Shown here: piece after piece, positions 1-7,256 of the stretch
Numbering within the stretch: the first letter of the stretch is position 1
How the letters are laid out: the number at the start of each line of letters is the position of its first letter
From: Methylobacter sp.
GTDB lineage: Bacteria; Pseudomonadota; Gammaproteobacteria; Methylococcales; Methylomonadaceae
Assembly (NCBI GenBank): GCA_030653985.1
Contig: JAURYJ010000040.1
Span: 1 to 64,000, forward strand
Reading direction: 5' to 3'
Length of the DNA stretch: 64,000 bases
Program-made: the position numbers and the translations under genes
The notes under the pieces: model-generated
Database searches by the model: none
The model's input: only the letters and a program-made list of their open reading frames with translations
Told to the model about the DNA's origin: nothing

Positions 1-202
1 CCGACGGTTGGTTTTACTTTTTAAAACGGTTATTCAGGGCTTCACACGGTTAGCTTGGTTTTCGCTGATTGTGCTTTTGAAGCCTTTTAAAACTTAAGTT
101 GCCGTCATTGAGAGAGCCGATAGCCTCCTCTGGTAGCACTGTTCAATATTAACATAATAGAGGTTTTATACTATGGAAAACACGAAATTGAGCTGCTTAC
201 AT

Positions 203-222
203 CCCCGCCATGAACGGCGGGG
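203..222. repeat. GC-rich hairpin resembling an IS200/IS605-type end
   Basis: CCCCGCC and GGCGGGG form a 7-bp stem around a 6-nt loop, followed by TT. Hairpins of this shape are common at the ends of IS200/IS605 elements. No transposase is present in positions 1-271, so this would be a remnant or an unrelated intergenic repeat. The rest of the first 271 bases holds no gene I can support. Confidence 0.35.
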
Positions 223-271
223 TTATACGCTACTCATGGATAAAAATAATTAGATACTACTGGAGACAATA

Positions 272-664
272 ATGAGCGAATCACAAGAAACAGCTTCAAC
301 CCAAACACTCTATGAACAACTTGGCGGCGAAGCGGCTGTTGATGCGGCTGTCGATATTTTTTATCGCAAAGTGCTGGCGGATTACCGCATTAACCGTTTT
401 TTCGACAATTCCGACATGGAAAAACAAGCGGCCAAACAAAAAGCTTTTTTGACCATGGCTTTTGGCGGCCCCAATAATTACAGCGGAACAGATATGCGCA
501 CTGCTCATGCCCGCCTGGTCAAAATGGGCCTGAATGCCAGCCATTTTGATGCGGTCATGGAGCATCTTTGCGCAACCTTAGCCGAGTTAAATGTACCGTC
601 AGCACTGATCGCTCAAGTTGCCGCGATTGCCGAAAGCACACGCAATGATGTATTAGGCAAGTAA
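272..664 (+). CDS. Group 1 truncated haemoglobin (trHbN-like), copy 1
   Basis: 130-residue protein of the 2-over-2 globin family, which binds haem and commonly handles nitric oxide or oxygen in the cytoplasm. Visible family features are the N-terminal YEQLGGEAAVDAAVDIFY helix with the B10-type tyrosine, the KAFLTMAFGGP segment and a histidine in the TAHARLV segment as probable proximal ligand. A GGAG ribosome binding site precedes the ATG. It is closely related to the product of the second globin gene near 3 kb, so the pair looks like a local duplication; the two copies face opposite directions. Unlike the second copy it has no recognisable NsrR operator upstream. Family assignment is firm; the ligand handled is inference. 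Confidence 0.93.
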   Translation: MSESQETASTQTLYEQLGGEAAVDAAVDIFYRKVLADYRINRFFDNSDMEKQAAKQKAFLTMAFGGPNNYSGTDMRTAHARLVKMGLNASHFDAVMEHLCATLAELNVPSALIAQVAAIAESTRNDVLGK

Positions 665-843
665 CTCAAATATCAGGTGGAGGAAGACCCTGCTAATAGG
701 TTGTCGTCCAAGCCTGCCAAATGCGCAGTCTTGAAAACACTCCACCTGTCTTGGTCCAAGTCAGTCTTCAAGACATGCTGCAAAAGCAAAGCCATGTTCC
801 GGCGTGCCTTTGTTACCTGAGCAGAATATGACGATTGCCTTGC

Positions 844-1653
844 TCAATCGGCAAGGTCCATCGAATCAACGAGACTGACTTTATCGCCAAGGTAAATCGG
901 CCCGCCAACACCACGGGTCAGCATCGCAATGGCGAAAGTCGGCTTTTCCTGACTAAACACACGGGTCAGCGTTTTAAGAATCGGCAAATCCCGTTTGCCG
1001 GAGCTGGGATTCGCCTGCGTGGCGAGGCATCGGCTCTTCGGCATGACCACGTCGAAATCAACCTGACCGATACGAATCCTGCGCCCCACCCAACTTTGCT
1101 CTTCCCATGCAGCCAGACCGTCGATGACGATATTTGAGCGGAAGCGAAGCTCACTGAGATCATTATCGCCGACGGCGGCACCGACAGCCGCCAAACTTGC
1201 GCGGCCATGCAAGGTTATCTGGCCGGCCTCATTGTCCTGATACCGGGGCGTAATCCCGTTACCAACCAATCGTAACGGCAGTCGCTCCGGATGAGCGTAA
1301 AGCGGGTTGTCATCCAGCTTGAGCACATAATTTTCAATCGCGGCGGCAATCTTGATACGCCCCTTCTCGTCCAATGCCTCATCCACCAAAACCTCACCGT
1401 CCAAGCCGAGGCATAGTCTACGCTCCTGATGATCGAACCGAAGCTGAAGCCGTGCAATGCCAGGGGTGTTCATTAAAGCAACAAACTGGTGTTTTTTGCT
1501 CCAGACATCATCGCTCACGCCTGCGTCGGCAAAACGGACGCCAAGAACTCTATCGCCGACAATTCGCCCTTCCTCAAGGACATTCACAACTTCGCACCGT
1601 TCGGGCGTGAATCCCTTCACGGGATAACGATATAAGGCAACGACGCGGGGCAT
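844..1653 (-). CDS. MOSC domain protein (YcbX/mARC-like molybdenum cofactor protein)
   Basis: 269 residues with an N-terminal MOSC_N beta-barrel (starting RVVALYRYPVKGFTPE) and a C-terminal MOSC domain. The SRCLATQANP stretch supplies the conserved cysteine expected to ligate a sulfurated molybdenum cofactor, and the protein ends with a typical GDKVSLV strand. Family members reduce N-hydroxylated compounds and some reduce nitrite to NO, using a ferredoxin/flavin reductase as electron donor. The ferredoxin-FAD reductase gene lies directly upstream on the same strand, 75 bp away, so it is a plausible partner. GGAG lies 8 nt before the ATG. The substrate cannot be told from sequence. Confidence 0.85.
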   Translation of the reverse strand: MPRVVALYRYPVKGFTPERCEVVNVLEEGRIVGDRVLGVRFADAGVSDDVWSKKHQFVALMNTPGIARLQLRFDHQERRLCLGLDGEVLVDEALDEKGRIKIAAAIENYVLKLDDNPLYAHPERLPLRLVGNGITPRYQDNEAGQITLHGRASLAAVGAAVGDNDLSELRFRSNIVIDGLAAWEEQSWVGRRIRIGQVDFDVVMPKSRCLATQANPSSGKRDLPILKTLTRVFSQEKPTFAIAMLTRGVGGPIYLGDKVSLVDSMDLAD

Positions 1654-1728
1654 CAGGCAATCTCCATCGGTGAAAATTTAACCTGCGGTTCTCATTGGAG
1701 GCAACCCATCTGCTTGGTTTACAATAAT

Positions 1729-2709
1729 TTATGAAGACTGACTGACATTAAACGCATCGACATAAATATCCTTCATCGATGCACCGGCCATAAAAGCCTT
1801 CTTCTTGGCTATTTTGACCATTTCAGGATGTCCACAGAGAAACATGCGCCAGTTCTTGAGATTGGGGATCTGTTGAAAAGCCACATCATCGGCTCGTCCC
1901 GCAGCAAAGCCGTGGGGTACGTCATCACCGGACAGACAGGGCACATAATTGAAATTCGCATAGTGCTGAACCAGATCGTGCAGTTCTCCGCTCAGATAAA
2001 GCCCGTTCACATCACGGCTGCCGTGAAACAAATGGATAGGGCCAGTATGATTCTGACTGAGGGCGTCGCGGATGATGCCGTAAAGAGGCGCAAGCCCGGA
2101 GCCCGTACCGATTAGAACCAAGCCCTGTTCACTATTGCCGGGTATGTAAAAGCAGTCGCCGCCGGGTCCGCGAATTCCAACGGTCTCGCCGGGACGTAAT
2201 ACCTCATGTATCCAGCCGCTTACCCGGCCTTGCGGCAAACGGCGGACATGAAGATGAAGATACTCATCTTGGTGCGGCACGCTGGCGAGTGAGTAACTGC
2301 GGCCGAGCGCCTGATTTTGAAACAGGTTGATGAATTGTCCCGCCCTGTAATCAATAGGCAGATGGCATTCGAGAACCACCTGCATGATGTCTGCATTGAG
2401 CAATTTCAGGCTTTTGACGGTAGCGGGAATCACCGCCTGAATATCATCGTCATCCGGCAGGGCGACTTCAAGATCTGCGCTAGGATGACAAACGCAAGCG
2501 AGGAAATAGTTCTGAAGCTTGAGACTATCCTTTAAACCGTGTTGCGAAATTTCAGGAGGCGTGCCGCCCGTGGCGCGCATCAGACAGGTCTGACAGACGC
2601 CGCTGCGACAGGAAAAAGGAACGGGGACACCGTGACCGGTCAAACAATCCAGAACGGATTGGTTTTCATCCAGCTCGAAATTGTCTTTTGCATAACGAAT
2701 AGTAACCAT
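1729..2709 (-). CDS. Ferredoxin-FAD/NAD(P)H oxidoreductase
   Basis: 326-residue electron-transfer flavoprotein. Residues 1-90 form a plant-type [2Fe-2S] ferredoxin with cysteines at about 34, 39 and 42 and a fourth at 72 or 74. An FAD-binding barrel with RSYSLAS follows, then an NAD(P)H domain with GTGSGLAPLYG and a C-terminal CGHPEMV. The architecture is that of oxygenase reductases such as phenol hydroxylase reductase or MmoC. Here it sits between a truncated haemoglobin (27 bp upstream) and a MOSC protein (75 bp downstream), so the likely job is feeding electrons to the globin for NO dioxygenation, to the MOSC enzyme, or both. No oxygenase subunit is nearby. Confidence 0.85.
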   Translation of the reverse strand: MVTIRYAKDNFELDENQSVLDCLTGHGVPVPFSCRSGVCQTCLMRATGGTPPEISQHGLKDSLKLQNYFLACVCHPSADLEVALPDDDDIQAVIPATVKSLKLLNADIMQVVLECHLPIDYRAGQFINLFQNQALGRSYSLASVPHQDEYLHLHVRRLPQGRVSGWIHEVLRPGETVGIRGPGGDCFYIPGNSEQGLVLIGTGSGLAPLYGIIRDALSQNHTGPIHLFHGSRDVNGLYLSGELHDLVQHYANFNYVPCLSGDDVPHGFAAGRADDVAFQQIPNLKNWRMFLCGHPEMVKIAKKKAFMAGASMKDIYVDAFNVSQSS

Positions 2710-2736
2710 AGCGGCGTACCTGATTCAAAGAGAGAG

Positions 2737-3108
2737 TTAACGGCAGAGCACGTCGTTTCGAGTGCTTTCGGCGATGGCCGCAACCTGAGCGATCAGCTCT
2801 TCAGCTACGTTCAACTCGCGGAGGGTAGCGCCAAGGTCTTCGATCACTGCATCGACATGTGAATCATTCAAACCGCGTTCGACCAAATGGGCATGACCAA
2901 GACGCATATCGAGTCCGGTGTAATTATGCGGTCCGCCGAAAGCCATGGTCAGGAATGATTTTTGTTTTGCGGCCTGTTTATCCATGTCCACGCCTTCGAA
3001 AAAGGCACTGATGCGGTTATCGCTCAGTACCTTGCGGTAAAAAATATCAACAGCGGCATCAACAGCGGCTTCGCCGCCTATTTTCTCAAACAAAGATTGT
3101 TCTGACAT
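2737..3108 (-). CDS. Group 1 truncated haemoglobin (trHbN-like), copy 2
   Basis: 123 residues from the chosen ATG, which has GGAG 9 nt upstream; a start four codons earlier would overlap that site. It is highly similar to the first globin: both contain GGEAAVDAAVDIFYRKVL and IAQVAAIAESTRNDVL. The proximal histidine lies in LGHAHLVE. It heads a probable three-gene operon globin, reductase, MOSC. Two NsrR-type operators lie between it and the divergent Rrf2 regulator gene, so derepression by nitric oxide is likely. Confidence 0.93.
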   Translation of the reverse strand: MSEQSLFEKIGGEAAVDAAVDIFYRKVLSDNRISAFFEGVDMDKQAAKQKSFLTMAFGGPHNYTGLDMRLGHAHLVERGLNDSHVDAVIEDLGATLRELNVAEELIAQVAAIAESTRNDVLCR

Positions 3109-3126
3109 ATTTTTCTCCAAATAATG

Positions 3127-3149
3127 AAAAGGTGTTTAAAATACATTTT
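3127..3149. promoter_or_regulatory. Second, weaker NsrR-type operator
   Basis: An 11-1-11 inverted repeat: left arm AAAAGGTGTTT, centre A, right arm AAATACATTTT. The right arm matches the NsrR half-site at 10 of 11 positions, the left at about 7 of 11. It is centred about 30 bp upstream of the globin copy 2 start, where a repressor would block its promoter. Confidence 0.6.
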
Positions 3150-3180
3150 CAATATCCCGGCTTTTCAGGGCTTTGATAAG

Positions 3181-3203
3181 AAGATGCATTTAAAATACAT
3201 CTT
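3181..3203. promoter_or_regulatory. NsrR operator
   Basis: An 11-1-11 inverted repeat: AAGATGCATTT, centre A, AAATACATCTT. The arms are mutual reverse complements except for one base, and this is essentially the published enterobacterial NsrR consensus. It lies in the divergent region between the globin operon and the Rrf2 regulator, so it can serve both repression and autoregulation. Confidence 0.85.
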
Positions 3204-3289
3204 ATGGCGTGATGATTGAATCGTCAAGCCCTATCTATTAATTTTAAAGCTTAAAATGGAATACAGACAATTTTGAAGGAGTATTAACG

Positions 3290-3736
3290 ATGCAACTTAC
3301 GCAATTCACCGATCTTTCGCTGCGTCTACTGATTTATCTTGCCCGCTTGCCGGAACCGGGCATGGCGACCATTGCAGAAATCGCCGAATATCATCAAGTT
3401 TCCCGTAACCATTTGGTGAAAGTAGCGAGCAGTCTGTCCAACCAAGGCTTTATTGTGACAACCCGGGGCAAGGGTGGCGGCATCCAGTTGGCCCGACCCG
3501 CGAATACCATTGGTGTCGGTGACGTCGTGCGAAAAACTGAGCTTAACATGAATCTGGTTGAGTGCTTCGATGCCCCGAATAATCAGTGCCGCCTGATCCG
3601 CAACTGCTTTCTCAAGGCCACTTTATATGAAGCGCAACGCGCATTTATGACGGTGTTAGACAAATACACCCTGGCTGATGCTGCCAGCTTAAACGCTAAC
3701 ATCGGCCTGTCAGCATTATCTGTAGGTAAACCGTAA
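3290..3736 (+). CDS. nsrR: Rrf2 family regulator, nitric-oxide sensing NsrR
   Basis: 148 residues with an N-terminal winged helix (MQLTQFTDLSLRLLIYLA, then VSRNHLVKVASSLSNQGF as recognition region and the RGKGGGIQLA wing). The Fe-S ligand region reads VECFDAPNNQCRLIRNC, giving three cysteines as in NsrR, though the first spacing is longer than in E. coli. NsrR holds a [4Fe-4S] or [2Fe-2S] cluster that nitric oxide destroys, releasing DNA. The adjacent operator and the divergent globin-reductase operon fit this role strongly. AAGGAG precedes the ATG. IscR is less likely because the neighbourhood lacks isc genes. Confidence 0.9.
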   Translation: MQLTQFTDLSLRLLIYLARLPEPGMATIAEIAEYHQVSRNHLVKVASSLSNQGFIVTTRGKGGGIQLARPANTIGVGDVVRKTELNMNLVECFDAPNNQCRLIRNCFLKATLYEAQRAFMTVLDKYTLADAASLNANIGLSALSVGKP

Positions 3737-3739
3737 ACT

Positions 3740-4561
3740 ATGCAACAAAATCCACCTAAAATTTTTATCTATGCCGCCCTGCCTTGCGAGGCCAAGCCGC
3801 TGGTCGAACATTTCAATTTAAAGAAAGATACGACTGTTCAGCCGTTTGCGGTTTATTTGAATAAGGAGATCTGCCTCACGGTCACCGGACTGGGGAAAAG
3901 CGCAATGGCTGCCGGTGTGGCTTATACCCAGGCTTTGTTTGCTGCGATGAACCCGCCGGTGCTGCTCAATATTGGTATCGCCGGACATAAAGACCATACA
4001 GTCGGCAGCCTGTTTTTAATCGATAAAATGACCGATGTCGACAGCCGGAAAAGCTATTATCCGCCGCTGGTTTTTACGCCGCCTTGTTCCTCGGCAAGCA
4101 TCCAAACGGTATCAAGGCCGCAGCTGGTTTATAGCCGGGAATATCTGTGTGATATGGAAGCGTCTGCGTTTTATGAAACGGCGGTGCGCTTTTCGACCGG
4201 TGAATTAATCCACTGCCTGAAAGTTATTTCAGATAATGAATTATCCCCGGCGGAAAACATCCAGCCCAAGCAGGTTGCGGCATTAATCGCCGCGCATGTG
4301 GTAACGATTGAAGCCCTGCTGACGGAGTTAAGCCGTCTGGCCAAGCTCGTGGCAGCGCCGGAACCCAAGCTGTTTGCACAGCTGCTACAACGCTATCATT
4401 TTACCGTCAGCGAACGGGGACAGCTCAAAAACCAACTGTCCCGCTGGACGGTATTAACCGAGGCCCCAATCCCTGAATTTGATCAAAGCTCGTTTCATAA
4501 AGGCAAGGATGTTTTATGTTGGCTGGATCAACACCTCAGTGAAATTGAATTTTCTTTGTAG
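3740..4561 (+). CDS. Nucleoside phosphorylase / MTA-SAH nucleosidase-like protein
   Basis: 273 residues. The N-terminal two thirds have the phosphorylase fold of the MTA/SAH nucleosidase type: IYAALPCEAKPLVEHF at the start, VTGLGKSAMAAGVAY, LLNIGIAGH, then CDMEASAFYE (acidic ribose-binding residue) and KVISDN with the catalytic aspartate. The C-terminal 90 residues are an extra helical region I do not recognise. It begins 3 bp after the nsrR stop, so it is probably co-transcribed with nsrR, although no nitric-oxide role is evident. Exact substrate unknown. Confidence 0.7.
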   Translation: MQQNPPKIFIYAALPCEAKPLVEHFNLKKDTTVQPFAVYLNKEICLTVTGLGKSAMAAGVAYTQALFAAMNPPVLLNIGIAGHKDHTVGSLFLIDKMTDVDSRKSYYPPLVFTPPCSSASIQTVSRPQLVYSREYLCDMEASAFYETAVRFSTGELIHCLKVISDNELSPAENIQPKQVAALIAAHVVTIEALLTELSRLAKLVAAPEPKLFAQLLQRYHFTVSERGQLKNQLSRWTVLTEAPIPEFDQSSFHKGKDVLCWLDQHLSEIEFSL

Positions 4562-4565
4562 CGCG

Positions 4566-4928
4566 CTATAAAAAGAAAAAGGCATTCTTACTGACCGCGA
4601 CGATGCCGATATACATAAAGCAGACAAGTGCACCGGCAAAAGCTTGCCAACGCAGAGCACCCTGGCTCTTGATAGCCACCATACCCAAGCCGATATAGCC
4701 CAGCAGCGCTAGTATTTTAGCCACAATCCAGCCGAACTCGCCTGACAACCATTGACCTTGAAAGATCAACATAACACCGGTGATCAGCAAAAAAGTATTC
4801 ACAATATGCGGCCCGATTTTTATCCATTTTTGTTCCAGTATTTCAGGGCGTTTTTCTGCCAAAAAGACCCTGACCACAAAACTGGTAATAGACAATAAAA
4901 TAAAGGTGAGATGAAGTATTTTAATCAT
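4566..4928 (-). CDS. SirB2-family membrane protein
   Basis: 120 residues with four hydrophobic segments (start MIKILHLTFILLSITSFVV; then VNTFLLITGVMLIF; ILALLGYIGLGMVAI; FAGALVCFMYIGIVAV). The pattern matches the SirB2 family of small inner-membrane proteins of unclear function. Its start overlaps the thrB stop by 4 nt, so it is translated from the same message. Confidence 0.75.
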   Translation of the reverse strand: MIKILHLTFILLSITSFVVRVFLAEKRPEILEQKWIKIGPHIVNTFLLITGVMLIFQGQWLSGEFGWIVAKILALLGYIGLGMVAIKSQGALRWQAFAGALVCFMYIGIVAVSKNAFFFL

Positions 4929-5893
4929 GCGGTGCTCCTGAGGTTAACGGTATTTATGTGGCTCGATAAACAAGTCGATTGTCGATGCTGCCCTAGTATA
5001 CGCCGGAAAACCAACGGATCTTTTTGCTGGGTCATTTCGCCGGGGCGCGGATAATAGTGATGTTCCAATCGGGATAGCCAAAAACGTAATGCCGCGGCCC
5101 TAAGCAGGGTCGGCCAGTGCTGTTCTTCCAGCGGTTCCAATGGCCTCAGGCTTTCATAAGCCGCTAATAGCGCCGCAAACTTTTGATCATTAACGGTGCC
5201 GTTATCACAGCACCAGTCGTTAGCCGCTATCGCAACATCGAGCAATAAGGTATCGGTACAGGCGCTGTAAAAATCCAACAGTCCGCTGAGACGGTCATCG
5301 ACAAATAAGGCATTATCCCTGAACAGATCGCCGTGAATAACGCCTCGTGGCAGATCCGCCTGACTGTTTTTAGTTTGATAAGCCAGCTCATCATCAATCA
5401 ACTTACGATCTTCTGCCGATAAATGAGCGTCGATTTTATGCAGCACCGTTTTGCACCAACTTAAATCATTGCCGCTTTTTATCGGGAACACGTAGTCTTG
5501 TGTGCAACGATGCAAACTTGCCAGCTGCAAGCCGATTTCCTGACAATGTAAAATGGATGGCGTTGCGATGGCTAAGCCGGATAATCGTTTAAATATCGCA
5601 GCAGGTTTGCCATGAAGCTGGCGTAAGGCATTTTTCTGCCGGTCGCTTTGAGGACAAGGGCATAACAGACTGTTTTTGCCCAGATGCGCCAGTAATTTTA
5701 AAAAATGCGGCAATTCATCGAAAGTCAGCGACTCAAACAGGGTCAAAACGAAGCTGCCTTGCGTAGTTATTACTTCATAATTGGTATTGTCGATACCGTC
5801 CGTTATACCCTCAAAACTAATGACTTCACCCAGGGTATAAGCACTAAAGAATTGATTGAGTTGCGGACGGGTTATGCGAGTAAATACAGACAC
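4925..5893 (-). CDS. thrB: Homoserine kinase, type II (ThrB)
   Basis: 322 residues from a GTG start. The start was chosen at VSVFTRITRPQLNQFFSAYT, which is the conserved beginning of gammaproteobacterial type II ThrB; the 32 residues upstream are read through the preceding gene and look non-native. The kinase fold is of the aminoglycoside phosphotransferase/choline kinase type with catalytic HGDLFRDNALF and metal-binding LLDFYSACTD. It phosphorylates homoserine using ATP in threonine synthesis. It follows a DUF2782 gene by 13 bp, a linkage familiar from pseudomonads. Confidence 0.9.
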   Translation of the reverse strand: MSVFTRITRPQLNQFFSAYTLGEVISFEGITDGIDNTNYEVITTQGSFVLTLFESLTFDELPHFLKLLAHLGKNSLLCPCPQSDRQKNALRQLHGKPAAIFKRLSGLAIATPSILHCQEIGLQLASLHRCTQDYVFPIKSGNDLSWCKTVLHKIDAHLSAEDRKLIDDELAYQTKNSQADLPRGVIHGDLFRDNALFVDDRLSGLLDFYSACTDTLLLDVAIAANDWCCDNGTVNDQKFAALLAAYESLRPLEPLEEQHWPTLLRAAALRFWLSRLEHHYYPRPGEMTQQKDPLVFRRILGQHRQSTCLSSHINTVNLRSTA

Positions 5894-5906
5894 TGCTCTT
5901 AAGCGA

Positions 5907-6242
5907 CTACCATTCCAACAACTTCCACATATTGATTTCGGAGCCTTTATCCAGATCGCTGCGGCGTACATCCATTTTGCCGTCGCCATTGGTGTCGAGA
6001 AAATAATAAGGCGGGCCGATGGCCGGTACCACTTTAATCATATAAAGCTTACCGCCACGGCGGAATTCCTGAATAGTATCTTTACCTTTACGAATAATGG
6101 TAATGTCCGGCTCCATGGTTTCGCCGTTTTGCACAGGCATAGGCGGTTTCGGTACTTCCGGCACAGCATCAAGCGTCGGCGGTTGCTGATCGACAGCATA
6201 GACCGGAAAGGCGAGCAAACTCAGTAGAATAAAACGTCGCAT
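5907..6242 (-). CDS. DUF2782 small exported protein
   Basis: 111 residues from the ATG of MRRFILLSLLAFPVYA, a short signal peptide cleaved after YAVDQQ or close by; GAG lies about 8 nt upstream. The mature part has a proline-rich linker, then IIRKGKDTIQEFRRGGKLYMIKV and a DTNGDGKMDVRR segment. This matches the DUF2782 family, usually encoded just upstream of thrB. Function unknown; likely periplasmic. Confidence 0.8.
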   Translation of the reverse strand: MRRFILLSLLAFPVYAVDQQPPTLDAVPEVPKPPMPVQNGETMEPDITIIRKGKDTIQEFRRGGKLYMIKVVPAIGPPYYFLDTNGDGKMDVRRSDLDKGSEINMWKLLEW

Positions 6243-6376
6243 AAAGTGACTCATTAAAAAGATAAAAACTGGCATTAGTTTATTACAGTTTCTACCGGCT
6301 TGCTTAACTAAAATAACGCAACGATTAATGCTATCAATGTTAGGTTAAGGTAACTCGCAATAAATAAAATACCCCC

Positions 6377-6411
6377 GTAGGATGTGCTGAACGCAGTGAA
6401 GCGCATCCTAC
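6377..6411. repeat. Intergenic palindrome, GTAGGATG family
   Basis: GTAGGATG...GCATCCTAC inverted repeat with an inner AACGCAGTGAAGCG segment, a widespread type of intergenic repeat in gammaproteobacteria. It lies downstream of the rnfB-like gene. Confidence 0.75.
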
Positions 6412-6423
6412 AAAAGTAGCGGT

Positions 6424-7026
6424 TTATTTTTGCGTCTTGCCTAAGTTCCCCAATCCAACCGTACTCTTTAGCAAGGCCAGCCTTTTCTTTTTCGCACGCG
6501 CTGCTTTCTCAGCCTCTTGTTTTTCCTTGCGCAAACAGCGCGCATCATAGCGCCGTTTTGCCTGTGCGGATTTTTGCGTTCTTAGGACTTCGATAGGGGT
6601 GACCGGTGTGGGCTGCATGATGATGCAATCGACCGGACAAGGCGCTACACACAATTCACAGCCAGTACATTCCGAGGCGATAACCGTGTGCATGAATTTT
6701 GCCGCGCCCAATATCGCATCGACCGGACAAGCCGCGATACATTTAACGCAACCGATGCAGTCTTGTTCAATAATAAACGCAACGCTTGCAGGCTTGTGCT
6801 GACCGAATTCGGTATTCAGCGGTTTGGAGCGAACGCCTAATAAATCGGCCAGATCACTTATGCCCTGGTCACCGCCGGGCGGACACTGATTGATGTCCGC
6901 AGCACCGGAAGCTATGGCCTCGGCGTATGGGAGGCAGCCTTGGAAGCTGCATTGACCGCATTGGGTCTGCGGCAGTAACGCGTTGATTTGGTCGGTCAGG
7001 CTAGGGGTTTCTGATGAAACAGGCAT
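6424..7026 (-). CDS. rnfB: RnfB/RsxB-like ferredoxin without membrane anchor
   Basis: 200 residues from [10 protein letters not shown]; an in-frame start 18 codons earlier is possible. It has a four-Cys [4Fe-4S] domain (CGQCSFQGC ... NQCPPGG) followed by two ferredoxin [4Fe-4S] motifs ([14 protein letters not shown] and [14 protein letters not shown]), the layout of RnfB. The usual N-terminal transmembrane helix of RnfB is missing and the C-terminus is a highly basic tail (about 50 residues). No other rnf genes are present within the window. It lies downstream of metG on the same strand, separated by a palindrome. It could be a soluble electron carrier rather than part of a membrane Rnf complex. 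Confidence 0.8.
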   Translation of the reverse strand: MPVSSETPSLTDQINALLPQTQCGQCSFQGCLPYAEAIASGAADINQCPPGGDQGISDLADLLGVRSKPLNTEFGQHKPASVAFIIEQDCIGCVKCIAACPVDAILGAAKFMHTVIASECTGCELCVAPCPVDCIIMQPTPVTPIEVLRTQKSAQAKRRYDARCLRKEKQEAEKAARAKKKRLALLKSTVGLGNLGKTQK

Positions 7027-7138
7027 GTTCTGGGTATTCTCGTCGCGTCGATTAGGCAAACAAATGATTAATAGTCCCACACTCCAGCATTGCGGAATGC
7101 TGGAGCAGCGTTGCCTTCAGTTAAGCTAAAAACAACAT

Positions 7139-7198
7139 TGTGGGCGCGAATTTATTCGCGCAGTGGCTGATAAATACGCGAATAAATTCGCGCCCACA
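7139..7198. repeat. Large nested palindrome between rnfB-like gene and metG
   Basis: Arms of 22 bp, TGTGGGCGCGAATTTATTCGCG and its reverse complement, flank a 16-nt spacer, and each arm also contains the near-palindrome CGCGAAT...ATTCGCG. It is a REP-like element able to form a long hairpin or two small ones. Located after metG on the minus strand, it could act as a terminator or mRNA stabiliser. Confidence 0.85.
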
Positions 7199-7256
7199 CA
7201 TCGAAAAAGCTTTAACCTAATGGTCGTGACGCCGGAGCATGGGAACGATAACGATG

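Noticed and set aside
174-254. A 26-codon frame with GAGG site before the first globin
   Set aside because: It runs through the GC-rich hairpin and shows no recognisable peptide; coding is not supportable.
4925-5989. Longer homoserine kinase starting at 5989
   Set aside because: The extra 32 residues overlap the upstream DUF2782 gene and do not resemble ThrB, whereas the GTG at 5893 gives the conserved start.
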